A stretch of DNA of 64,000 nucleotides from Unio delphinus (Eukaryota > Mollusca > Bivalvia > Unionida > Unionidae): the NCBI GenBank assembly GCA_029339505.1, contig JAQISU010000058.1, positions 1,490,001-1,554,000 on the forward strand, read 5' to 3'. Below the pieces are notes generated by a model, which saw only the letters and a list, made by a program, of their open reading frames with translations, was not told the DNA's origin and ran no database searches. The position numbers were made by a program, and so were the translations under genes. Shown here in pieces: positions 14,701 through 25,016 of this stretch (positions are counted from its first letter, which is position 1; every line of letters begins with the position of its first letter).

Positions 14701-14825
14701 AGAGATTGAGACGTTGCTGCCCGGGTATTCTGATGTGCTTACGTAAATACCCGGAAGAACTTCGCTTGTCGAGTTCGGGTTAAAGCTGGTGGATGACCGG
14801 CCGGTACAGAGGAAACCCTACCCCC
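14663..14825 (+). pseudogene. N-terminal start of a gypsy reverse transcriptase, truncated
   Basis: In the same frame as the integrase tail, the codons for LILTAAQR are followed by a TAA, then EIETLLPGYSDVLT, a second TAA, then IPGRTSLVEFGLKL and RPVQRKPYPL. This is the usual entry to a Ty3/gypsy reverse transcriptase: a Q-x-E-I-x2-L-L segment, a D-V-x-T-x-I-P-G segment, and the P-V-x2-K-P-Y-P segment before the finger domain. The match ends at about 14,825, where LINE sequence begins. Both stops are single-base-type lesions. Confidence 0.75.
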
Positions 14826-15560
14826 TCATGGCGCAAGATGCAGACTCCCCTCCCTCTGTCACCATCGATAGATACAACTTGGAAGTTGTCGAGAACTTCA
14901 CATACCTCGGGTCCAACATCTCCAGCTCACTCTCAATTCATTATAAGGTGAATGGTAAGATTGCCAAGGCAACTGCAGTGATATGGAACAACTCCAACCT
15001 CACAAAGAAGACCAAACTGCGTGTCTACCACGCCTGCGTGCTCAGCTCAGTCCTCTACAGCAGCGAAACATGGACCATCTAAGCAAGTGACGAGAGAAAA
15101 TTCAACAGCTTCCACCTGAGATGTCTGCGGCGCATTATGCACATCAAGTGGCAGGACAAAGTACCGAACACAGAGGTTCTAGAACGCGCCAACATCAACA
15201 GCATGTTCACCATTCTCAGTGAGAGGCGCCTTCGCTGGCTCGGCCATGTCAAGAGAATGTACCCGGGCCTCATCCCTAAGGAGATATTATATGGGGAACT
15301 AGCAGAAGGTACACGACCAACTGGACGCCCACGCCTACGTTACAAAGACGTTTGCAAGAGGGACATAAAGACGGCCAACATTGATGTCAACAAATGGGAG
15401 AACTTTGTTATTGACCGTCTTATCTGGCGCCTAGCTGTCAAGCAGGAAGTTAGCAAAGCTGAGGATGACAGAAATAGGAAGCATGCTCCAAAAAAGAGTC
15501 AGAAAGAAGGAACAGGTAGTTTTGGAGCCACATATCGTCTCACGTAGATCAACGGTTGCC
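14826..15560 (+). pseudogene. Truncated LINE: C-terminal part of a non-LTR reverse transcriptase
   Basis: The sequence encodes a post-RT region typical of animal LINEs: VTIDRYNLEVVENFTYLGS, a thumb-like helical segment, LRVYHACVLSSVLYSSETWT, a TAA, then RRIMHIKWQDKVPNTEVLER, RRLRWLGHVKRM, GRPRLRYKDVCKRDIK and NKWENFVIDRLIW. Only the 3' end of the element is present, as expected from 5' truncation or from recombination with the gypsy element. The reading frame then loses similarity at about 15,545. It is a different family from the LINE at 37.4-41.5 kb. Confidence 0.85.
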
Positions 15561-16367
15561 AAGAGATTGATCGAGCCGTGTGTAAAATCCAGCAGAACTG
15601 GAAGCTCCATCTCAGAATGCAAACGGGAGTGAAGATTACAAACCGGCCAGAAGTAAATTGTATCTTTTCCGCCTAGACGTTCAGCAACGACGATGGCTAC
15701 AATTTCATCACAATTCCTCATTATATCAATATGAGGGAAAAGTTTTATTCTCGGTGGATATTTGCTTAATGAATTTTTTCAACATTTGCCCCCATCTCAA
15801 TTCAAGCTGGCTGACGGATAACTGCTGATCACATAAATTGTTTTTATGTCATCTGCATGTTTAGTTGGTAGCGAGTTGATGAACGTGACGAAAACCGAGA
15901 TATGCAAAGCTCCTGACAATCGCCAAACATTTCGCGTGGCTATCTCGATGTTCTCGATAGTTACTAATTTACTGTAGTATTTTCCAATATCATCATGTCT
16001 CATATATCTTAGTATATGAATGAGACCTGTTGTTTCATAAGCTGATATTATATTTATGATTTTGGATTTTCTCAAGTGCAGTACTGGAAATTCTGGAAGA
16101 AATGTTACATACTTTTATTCCCATCTATAAGAGATTTCTTGCTATCTTTTAGTCAGGTGCAGACAGAACTTTTTCATTTGTTACACGCAGTTCACCCTTG
16201 TCCAAACAAGTGATAAAGAACTACTTTCAATCTGACTATATCGTCATCTCTACCATGACATCATAATAGTGGCGGTATGTTTTTTTAATATATAAATAAT
16301 GTTTATTCTCATCTTTCTCTTTTTTCTGTTTTCATTCATTTTATCTTCATCGGTTTAAAACCGAAAA
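15561..16367. other. Intergenic spacer, no supported gene
   Basis: A 92-codon frame on the minus strand (15,797-16,075) contains sequence such as ATRNVWRLSGALHISVFVTF, which looks protein-like, but I recognise no family and it has no supporting splice sites. It could be a decayed exon or a mobile-element scrap. The rest is AT-rich sequence with no feature I can name. Confidence 0.3.
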
Positions 16368-16605
16368 TAAGTAAAAAGTCTCTTTTTTCATCAAATGTAC
16401 TAGGAGTAAACCGGTTATAACCGGTTTAGAACTACTTTCAACTAATATCAACTAGTGAAAACCGTTTAGAACCAGTTGGAACCAGTTTAAGCCGGCTTTT
16501 ACTAACTAAACTAAGTAAAAAGTCCTTCTTTCATCAGATGTTACTAGGAGTAAACCGGTTCTAACCGGTTTAGAACTACTTTCAACTAGTATCAACTAAA
16601 AAGAG
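16368..16605. repeat. Two-copy tandem repeat (period 144 bp) containing ACCGGTT palindromes
   Basis: The block beginning TAAGTAAAAAGTC at 16,368 recurs at 16,512. Each copy carries TAGGAGTAAACCGGTT followed by TTTAGAACTACTTTCAACTA. In the first copy, positions 16,407-16,428 form a perfect 22-bp palindrome; the second copy has one mismatch in its centre. Further ACCGTTT and AACCAGTT variants lie between them. Confidence 0.85.
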
Positions 16606-16865
16606 CATGACGAACGCCCTCAAAGTCAAATTACCGCAGGCAAAATTTTTGTTATGTACCGAACACATTAATGACTATGTCCGACGACATCATCAAGAAA
16701 ATGGGGCATGTGTACTGGCCCCTAAACGAATAATCCAAATCATTTTTGGAAAAAAAATTCAAATAATATTTGCCTAAGATGATACGGAATTTGATTACAG
16801 ATGTCGGAATTTGGAACCCTATTTATAACAATTGTCAGTTTTCAAACCATATTGGCAAAGATTCT
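16606..16865. other. AT-rich spacer
   Basis: No reading frame, repeat or RNA gene could be supported here. It separates the ACCGGTT repeat from the G-rich minisatellite. Confidence 0.5.
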
Positions 16866-17056
16866 TGTTCGGATTTTAGTGGATTTTAGTGTTATTTGGG
16901 TGGATTTGGGGTGATTTTAGGTAGATTTGGGGTTGATTTTAGGGGATTTGGGTGGATTTGGGGTTGATGTTAGTGGATTTGGGTGGAATTGAGGTTGATT
17001 TTAGTGGATTTGGGTGGATTTGGGGTTGATTTTAGTGGATTTGGGTGGATATGGTG
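16866..17056 (+). repeat. G-rich minisatellite (GGATTTGGGTGG units)
   Basis: The sequence alternates GGATTTGGGTGGATTTGGGG with TTGATTTTAGT in a unit of about 31 bp, repeated imperfectly five or six times. It abuts the inner edge of the inverted satellite array. The runs of three and four G could form quadruplexes. Confidence 0.85.
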
Positions 17057-20000
17057 TTTCGTAAAACCCCAAATATGCTATTAAGATGTTACCTAGAGCA
17101 TGGTATTTTATGTATGAAGCTGGTTTGGTACCCAGAGGGGATGTTACCATCGAGGAAGTAAATGTCCGTATTCTACATGTTATCGGCGTATGATTGTGAT
17201 GAGAACGTGAATTGATATGCGGTAATAAAGATTTGATTCTTATTGTCATATGTTCTGAAAGATGTGCCATTATTGGAACTCTACTTTTTATAAACTTTCT
17301 TTCACCAAGAATTGCTGGTTCTAGGCACGGATGTTATAAGTCAGCATGCATTAATAAACAGACTTTGTTCGATTGTTTGCTATATACATCCTCCTGATAC
17401 GAGTTGTGTCTATAAGAGAAGGATTAAGTCATTCGTTTTCTGGTGGTTAGTATCAGATGGCTATTGTAAACAATAGTTATACTGATTTTTATTTTGGAAT
17501 CAACCTGTGTTGTGACAGGCAGAGATAAGAAAGTCATGGTTCTGAGCGCAGATGCATCGTTCGAAAGAAGCGAGTTTAGGTAAATAGGTACAAATTTCTT
17601 GTGAACAATCTGTTTAGAATAAAGCTGATAAACTGGAATATCTAATTATGAAAAAAATATACATGGAGATAACGTGACGTGTGCAGATGTGTAAGAAAGG
17701 AAATATTTATGATCCAGACTTTAATAAATAGAAATATTAGCATTGGTTCTGAGCACGGATGCAAACATTGATACGGTACTGTATTGCTCAAGTGCGTGAA
17801 TCAATGATGTAAGTAAAATAATATGAAAATCAGGAACAGTATGAAATATGTCGATTTACGCAGCACACGAAATTTCAAATTTGCTATTCAAGATTTTACC
17901 TAGAGCATGGTATTTTATGTATGAAGTTGGTTTGGTTCCCAGCGGGGATGTTATCATCGATGAAGTAAATATCCGTATTCTACATGTTATCGGCGTATGA
18001 TTGTGATGAGAACGTGAAATTTATATGCGGTAATAAAGATTTGATTCTTATTGTCATATGTTCTGAAAGATGTGCGATTATTGGAACTCTACTTTTTATA
18101 ACTTTCTTTCACCAAGAATTGTTGGTTCTAGGCACGGATGTTATAAGTCAGCTTGCAGTAATAAACAGACTTTGTTCGATTGTTTGCTACATACATCCTC
18201 ATGATATGAGTTGTGTCTATAAGAGAAGGATTAATTCATTCGTTTTCTGGTGGTTAGTATCAGATGGTTATTGTAAACAATAGTTATACTGATTTTTATT
18301 TTGGAATCAACCTGTGTTGTGACAGGCAGAGATAAGAAAGTCATGGTTCTGAGCGCAGATGCATCGCTTGAAAGAAGCGAGTTTAGGTAAATAAGTACGA
18401 ATTTCTTGTGAACAATGTGTTTAGAATAAAGCTGATAAACTGGAATATCTAATTATGAAAAAATATACATGGAGATAACGTGACGTGTGCAGATGTGTAA
18501 GAAAGGAAATATTTATGACCCAAACTTTAACAAAGAGAAATATTAGCATTGTTTCTGAGCACGGATGCAAACATTGATACGGTACTGTATTGCTCAAGTG
18601 CGTGAATCAATGATGTAAGTAAAATAATATGAAAATCAGGAACAGTATGAAATATGTCGATTTACGCAGCACACAAAATTTCAAATTTGCTATTAAAGAT
18701 TTTACCTAGAGCATGGTATTTTATGTATGAAGTTGGTTTGGTTCCCAGCGGGGATGTTATCATCGATGAAGTAAATATCCGTATTCTACATGTTATAGGC
18801 GTATGATTGTGATGAGAACGCGAATTGATATGCGGTAATAAAGATTTGATTCTTATTGTCATATGTTCTGAAAGATGTGCCATTATTGGAACTCTACTTT
18901 TTAAAAACTTTCTTTCACCAAGAATTGTTGGTTCTAGGCACGGATGTTATAAGTCAGCATGCATTAATAAACAGACTTTGTTCGATTGTTTGCTATATAC
19001 ATCCTCATGATACGAGTTGTGTCTATAAGAGAAGGATTAAGTCATTCGTTTTCTGGTGGTTAGTATCAGATGGTTATTGTAAACAATAGTTATACTGATT
19101 TTTATTTTGGCATCAACCTGTGTTGTGACAGGTAGAGATAAGAAAGTCATGGTTCTGAGCGCAGATGCATCGTTTGGAAGAAGCGAGTTTAGGTAAATAG
19201 GAACAAATTTCTTGTGAACAGTGTGTTAAGAATAAAGCTGATAAACTGGAATATCTAATTATGAAAAAAATATACATGGAGATAACGTGACGTGTGCAGA
19301 TGTGTAGGAAAGGAAATATTTATGACCCAGACTTTAACAAAGAGAAATATTAGCATTGGTTCTGAGCACGGATGCAAACATTGATACGGTACTGTATTGC
19401 TCAAGTGCGTGAATCAATGATGTTAGTAAAATAATATGAAAATCAGGTACAGTATGAAATATGTCGATTTACGCAGCACACGAAATTTCAAATTTGCTAT
19501 TCAAGATTTTACCTAGAGCATGGTATTTTATGTAAGAAGTTGGTTTGGTTCCCAGCGGGGATGTTATCATCGATGAAGTAAATATCCGTATTCTACATGT
19601 TATCGGCGTATGATTGTGATGAGAACGTGAAATTGATATGCGATAATAAAGATTAGATTCTTATTGTCATTTGTTCTGAAAGATGTGTGGGTATTGGAAC
19701 TCTACTTTTTATAAACTTTCTTTCACCAGGACTTGATGGTTCTAGGCACGGATGTTATAGATCAGCTTGCAGTAACGAACAGACTTTGTTCGATTATTGC
19801 CTATATATCCTCATGATATGATTTGTGTTTATAATAAAGGGAATAATTCATTCGCTAACTGGTGGTTGGCGTCAGGTGGTTATTGTAAACAATAGTTATA
19901 CTGATTTTTATCCTGGCATCAACTTGTGTTGTGACAGGCAGAGATAAAAAGGTCGTGGTTCTGATCGCAGATACATCGCTTCAACGAAATGAGTTTAGGT

Positions 20001-20590
20001 ACCTTAATTAGGAAACAAGTCTTGTGAGCATGGTGTTAAGAATAAAGTCGATAAATTGCAATATCTAAAGATGAAAAAAATGTGACATGATATAACTGGA
20101 GATAATATTACGTGTGCATATATGTATGAAACGAAATATATATGACCCAGGCTTTCACAAAGAGAAATATTAGCATTGCTTCTGAGCACGGATGCAAACA
20201 TTGATACGGTACTGTATTGCTCAAGTGCATTTATCTATGATGCAAGTAAAATAACATGAAAGTCAGGAACAGTATAAAATATGTTGATTTACGCAACACA
20301 CGAAATTTCAAATATGCTATTAAAGATGTTACCTAGAGTATGGTATTTTATGTATGAAGTTGGTTTGGTTCCCAGCGGGGATGTTATCATCGATGATGCA
20401 AATGTCCGTATTTTACATGTTATCGGTGCATGATTGTGATGAGAACGTGAATTTATATGCAGTAATACAGATCTGATTAATTTTGTCATCTGTACTGAAC
20501 TATGTTTAAGTATCGTAAGTCTATTTTTTTTATATAATTATCTTTCAACAGGAAATCTTGGTTCTAGGCACGGATGTTACAATAGCAAAA
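17057..20590 (-). repeat. Inverted satellite array (~4.3 monomers, more diverged)
   Basis: This is the reverse complement of the 1-11.63 kb satellite, with the same order of landmarks (GGTTCCCAGCGGGGATG, GGTTCTAGGCACGGATG, GGTTCTGAGCGCAGATG, GGTTCTGAGCACGGATG). Monomers start at about 17,085, 17,885, 18,690 and 19,500. Divergence rises towards the right: the last monomer (19.5-20.59 kb) has many substitutions and indels, as expected at a satellite edge where homogenisation fails. The two arrays converge on the 5.4-kb spacer holding the gypsy and LINE remnants. Confidence 0.95.
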
Positions 20591-21366
<776 letters not shown>

Positions 21367-21379
21367 CAACAACAACAAC

Positions 21380-21424
<45 letters not shown>
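21367..21424. repeat. (CAA)n/(TAA)n microsatellite
   Basis: A short CAA run passes into about 14 AAT/TAA triplets. The apparent poly-Asn reading frame is a by-product of the triplet repeat. Confidence 0.97.
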
Positions 21425-21483
21425 CAGGAAAAATGTCATAAGTACCGGACTCAATATTGCTTCGATGCGCGTTTTATGTATGG

Positions 21484-21556
21484 CTATTGGTTCCCAGCAC
21501 AGATATTGAGTGGTTCTGAGCAGAGATATTTTGGTTCCTATCGCGGATGTGAGCTA
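21484..21556 (-). repeat. Compact cluster of three satellite-type 17-bp motifs
   Basis: GGTTCCCAGCACAGATAT, GGTTCTGAGCAGAGATAT and GGTTCCTATCGCGGATG follow one another at about 22-26 bp spacing. They match the motif that marks each ~200-bp sub-repeat of the 807-bp satellite, in the same orientation as the inverted array, but the rest of the satellite sequence is not present between them. Confidence 0.65.
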
Positions 21557-22010
21557 CATAACCCTACTCGTCAGGTGACCATTGTCCCGGAAATGTGTGT
21601 GTAGCCATATCTGTAGAGGATACGCACTATTTTCTAATATAGTATTACTTTTGATTTGATGTAACATTGATGAATTAGTCGTGGCATGGAAGGTCTTATA
21701 GTTACATCACGTTTTCTCTGTTTATTAATATCCAACCAGTTAAACGTTTTAAAATGTCAGCCTCACTTGACATTGGATATTTTAGCATTAAAACTTTCAA
21801 GCAACAAAAGGTAGCCGCTAGTGAGAGAATTAAATTTAGGGCGACAAAAGCGAAAATAATATTTTAAACTGTAAACTCCAATTAGCTCCACGCTGGATTT
21901 ATAATAATTTCATGTTAGTCTAATCACTCTTAGTGGATTGTAAAAGTAAACCCATATATGTCCGTACGTGTGTGCATAGAATGCATTGTATATGCAAGTG
22001 TGTTAAGTAC
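21557..22010. other. Spacer left of the Polinton
   Basis: No gene or repeat recognised. It ends in AGTAC at 22,006-22,010, the left copy of the direct repeat flanking the Polinton. Confidence 0.5.
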
Positions 22011-22283
22011 AGCAGCAGAGAGGGTGAACCCTACAACCTTTTCAGACAGAAAATCGATTGAAATCTCAAAACGAGCCTTCCTACGAAATCTCATTTTAAC
22101 CCAAAAAAAATATCTCCATTTAGAAAACGGAGACTTTACGATTTTTCAATCAATTTTGGTCGCAACTTGTTGTCGTTCACCCTCTCTGCTGCTAAAGTTA
22201 ACAAAAAATAATAAATGATTTTAACCGAATATTTGATCCAGTCCGATACGATATCGTGTCCGAGGATCATGTAAATCATTTAC
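22011..22283 (+). repeat. Polinton left terminal inverted repeat
   Basis: It matches the reverse complement of 36,979-37,249 with few differences. Its outer 183 bp (22,011-22,193) is itself bounded by inverted copies of a 19-bp sequence (22,011-22,029 and 22,175-22,193). The inner part, read leftwards, is a copy of the last ~18 codons and stop of the packaging ATPase gene (HDPRTRYRIGLDQIFG), so a coding end has been incorporated in the repeat. Confidence 0.95.
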
Positions 22284-22296
22284 GATGAAAATCCTT

Positions 22297-23667
22297 TTAG
22301 GGCTTCACAAACAGACTAATTTGTAAGACCTCACCTTGTAGATCAATTAGATTATTGGACTGGTCAGTGAGTTTGAAATTAATTCTTGTTAATGAATCAT
22401 TATGACACCGCATATAGACTGAATTCACCGGAGACTCAATTATTAAAAATCCTAGAGGGGCTATTGGTGCAAATGAATACAGAATATATCCCTGCTGAGC
22501 TTGATTTGATCGTTCTAAATTTATTTGATAGCTTCCTTCGATAACATCACATACTAAACTGAGCGCTATCACCGATGAAATATTCACATTTTCAGGAGCA
22601 ATATGCCTGCCACCACCATTTGGGTCATTATTATGTGTCAGGATAGTTGTTTGTGGTTTTGTTGTTTTTTTCCATGCGTCATGGATTTTTTTCCATTCGT
22701 CATGGATTTTTTTGAAACCTTCATCGATGGCATCATTGAGAGATTTTTGCAGTTCTAAGATATTATACCCTGGTAGTTTGAATTTGTAAATATTTTCTCT
22801 GAGTATACTATACTTCGTTGCAAACTCATTTTTCGTGTCAGGATGTCTGTCACCTATAACATCTTGAATGATTTGTGAATGAAATGTTTCCATGTCATTG
22901 ATGATTTTGTTACATGTTTCTACGACGCTGATAAATTCATCTCGGGTGAGAGTACCGGATTTAAGGGATATTGACAAGAGAGAAATATCGTTATTGAACG
23001 CTGTGAAATTTTCAGTGATTTTATCCTGTCGAGTTATGTAATGACTAATAATGTAACCTTCTATTTCAGATAAAAAAATCAATTTGATGTAATCGCTATA
23101 ACTTTTTACTGGATTATTAGATTTTATCCTGTCTGTGACATAATCAGATTTTTGTGGTTCAGGTGGTAATTTAACGGTTTCTTCCCGGGGTGGTAATTCA
23201 GGCCATCCTAGTACGGTCCTTATTGAGCTTTGAAAGATATCTACGACGTAACCATCTGTGCTTACCTCAATGGCAGATGATAGTGTCGGCTCATGAACTG
23301 TTATAGCTATTTTTGATTCTTTTCCAGGAATCGATTTTATTCTACGTTGCAATTCAGCATTGATTTGTTCAATTTGGTACGACGCAGTTGGTACTGAAAC
23401 AACGTTCCAGTCTGGGGTTCCGTCGTCTTTATTCTTATACGAGAACACCAGTGAATTATTGGGTTGTTGACCACCAGATGATTTTGATCTGATATTAGGC
23501 CAACTGTGATACACTCGTAATTTTGCTAACGCGATTTCCTTCACGGGGACTGGGGTAGGGAAATTCACACTGAATTCTGGATTCGTTGATGTTATTGAGA
23601 TCATGCTTGTTTGTACTGGGTTTGTGTTCTCCACTATTTGTTGAAGTAATTCCATCGGTGTTGTCAT
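22297..23667 (-). CDS. Polinton vertex/fibre-like structural protein (456 codons)
   Basis: The N-terminus (SMISITSTNPEFSVNF, then EIALAKLRVYHSWPNI and VPTASYQIEQINAELQRRI) and the C-terminus (GFLIIESPVNSVYMRC, then LTRINFKLTDQ and IDLQGEVLQISLFVK) match a protein type common in animal Polintons and adintovirus-like elements. It is usually taken as a capsid-vertex or fibre component, but its exact role is not established. About residues 165-370 form a charged, helical insert with a duplicated KKIHDEW/KKIHDAW segment, making this copy much longer than relatives I recall. The first ATG overlaps the upstream gene by 173 bp; a later start at codon 22 or so would shorten the overlap. The frame is open throughout. 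Confidence 0.7.
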   Translation of the reverse strand: MTTPMELLQQIVENTNPVQTSMISITSTNPEFSVNFPTPVPVKEIALAKLRVYHSWPNIRSKSSGGQQPNNSLVFSYKNKDDGTPDWNVVSVPTASYQIEQINAELQRRIKSIPGKESKIAITVHEPTLSSAIEVSTDGYVVDIFQSSIRTVLGWPELPPREETVKLPPEPQKSDYVTDRIKSNNPVKSYSDYIKLIFLSEIEGYIISHYITRQDKITENFTAFNNDISLLSISLKSGTLTRDEFISVVETCNKIINDMETFHSQIIQDVIGDRHPDTKNEFATKYSILRENIYKFKLPGYNILELQKSLNDAIDEGFKKIHDEWKKIHDAWKKTTKPQTTILTHNNDPNGGGRHIAPENVNISSVIALSLVCDVIEGSYQINLERSNQAQQGYILYSFAPIAPLGFLIIESPVNSVYMRCHNDSLTRINFKLTDQSNNLIDLQGEVLQISLFVKP

Positions 23668-24133
23668 TGTTATTATACCGTTGTTGTCGCTCTAATTTTG
23701 ACGCCGCAGAATCATAAATACTGACCATTGCTGAGAACTCACTCTCTGATATAATTGTATCATCGAGAGATGACGATATCAATGAGGATAATTGCGAATA
23801 CGCAGTGGATACAACATGAAATTGAATTATGTAGTCTTGCAGTTTACGCTGGCTGCATGATGATATTTTTTTTGTTATTATTGAAATAATTCCCGCGATT
23901 GTTGTTGCCGCTGATATGCAAATTGGAACAGCTATCGGAGCCATCATTGTCACTGAAGACAGTATAATACCAGCTCCGGTGATTACACCACTCACAGCGT
24001 ACACAGTAACATCAATTGCGGTAATTCTTCGTTGGTATTTTTTTATTTTTATTTGATACTCCTCAGTGAGGGTTTTGAGTCTATTTTGAAATTCTCTGAC
24101 CTGATCATAGCGATATTGCGATGATGAAATCAT
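23495..24133 (-). CDS. Polinton membrane protein with two TM segments and coiled coils
   Basis: I do not recognise a named family. The 212-residue product has a charged helical N-terminus (residues ~1-45), two adjacent hydrophobic segments (about residues 46-68 and 70-88, with VYAVSGVITGAGIILSSV and APIAVPICISAATTIAG) and a helical domain to about residue 150. The last ~60 residues are polar and overlap the next gene in another frame. Small two-helix membrane proteins of this layout sit among Polinton structural genes and could be an internal membrane or penetration factor; that is inference. A motif close to TTGAAATCGTAAACTGATTT lies just upstream of the ATG. Confidence 0.6.
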   Translation of the reverse strand: MISSSQYRYDQVREFQNRLKTLTEEYQIKIKKYQRRITAIDVTVYAVSGVITGAGIILSSVTMMAPIAVPICISAATTIAGIISIITKKISSCSQRKLQDYIIQFHVVSTAYSQLSSLISSSLDDTIISESEFSAMVSIYDSAASKLERQQRYNNNDNTDGITSTNSGEHKPSTNKHDLNNINESRIQCEFPYPSPREGNRVSKITSVSQLA

Positions 24134-24170
24134 TTATTTTTAAATCAGTTTACGATTTCAATTGAAACCG

Positions 24171-25010
24171 TTATTTACTTAAATCCGCTACGAATTCCAC
24201 ATACCACGTTGTTGAAACTCTAACCAAATTTTTATCAGTAGATGTTATCGTGAACTTTTCAGTAGTATCCTTGTCGATGATCGTTGAAATCGTATTATTG
24301 ACCCCAGATGAACTCGACTATGAAATATTAAATTGAGTTGGTGTCACCAGTGTTAATCGATAAATACCCTTGACGGTTGCAGTGATATCTAATTTGTTGT
24401 TTGTAGGTGTCCACGCAAATGATCCGTGTTGGATCGTGTATACTACGTTGTTGGTTTTCTCATGAGGAATTTTTGTTTTTTCAATGATTGTTATCATCCT
24501 CGTTGCATCCCCTTTGATGGCTTCGATGAAGGTTTTCGTCTCATCGATGGATTTTTTAATATCAGGGAGTTTTATTTCAATTTTATCCAACGGGGTTCCA
24601 ATAAATTTATCCACTATGTTTCTACGAAAATTTGAAAACTGTTTTCCGTTATCTTCAATTCTAGATTGAAGTGTTATTAGTTCCAACACAGAATTTTTCA
24701 ACTCATCGTTGAAAGTTTTAAATCTATCTGTAATCGTCGAAAAAAGTACACCCGGTTTGAGTTTACCCTGATCGGAAAATAACGCGATAGTATCCTCGAT
24801 TGCGTTTCGTTGTTTAACTAAAATATCATCCAACGACACATTACTAGTTTTCAATTTACCCTGTTTGTCTTGAAATACAACTATTTCATCAGGATCAACA
24901 CTCGCTAGGTTCAACGTCACAGCTATTTCATCTTCGATTATTTTTTTTATATCACCGGTTGCAGTGCCATCGGGTTTGGGTTTCAAAGATCTCCCCCAAA
25001 TATCAATCAT
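24171..25010 (-). pseudogene. Coiled-coil fibre-like Polinton protein interrupted by an in-frame TAG
   Basis: The open part (24,318-25,010) encodes 230 residues: a short N-terminal globular part (VDPDEIVVFQDKQGKLKTSN), long helices with heptad-like spacing (residues ~75-185), and a beta-rich end (IQHGSFAWTPTNNKLDIT). At 24,318-24,320 a TAG interrupts the frame. The same frame then continues for 48 codons with ordinary composition (for example FTITSTDKNLVRVSTTWYVE) before a TAA at 24,171-24,173. The natural C-terminus therefore probably included that segment. Six bases separate the ATG from the stop of the protease gene. No family was recognised; a trimeric fibre is a guess from the helix-plus-beta layout. 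Confidence 0.6.
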
Positions 25011-25016
25011 GTTATT

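Larger units (their letters stand above)
11630..14825 (+). mobile_element. Degenerate Ty3/gypsy LTR retrotransposon, integrase upstream of RT (Gmr1-like order)
   Basis: A gypsy-type element interrupts the edge of the satellite. It reads in order: a ~1.16-kb non-coding leader beginning TGTAGTGTGTGGCG, a gag-like region, an integrase, and then the first part of a reverse transcriptase domain, all on the plus strand. It is broken by stops and frameshifts. Sequence is missing between gag and the integrase core, and the 3' part is replaced by an unrelated LINE fragment at about 14,826. No 3' LTR was found. The integrase-before-RT order is unlike canonical gypsy elements and resembles the Gmr1 lineage. 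Confidence 0.75.

Noticed and set aside
15797..16075. 92-codon minus-strand frame
   Set aside because: Plausible composition but no family recognised; noted only as part of the spacer.
17141..18300. Possible tRNA or pol III genes in the satellite (GGTTCTGAGC resembles a B box)
   Set aside because: No A box at the right distance and no cloverleaf; the motif lacks the invariant B-box bases.
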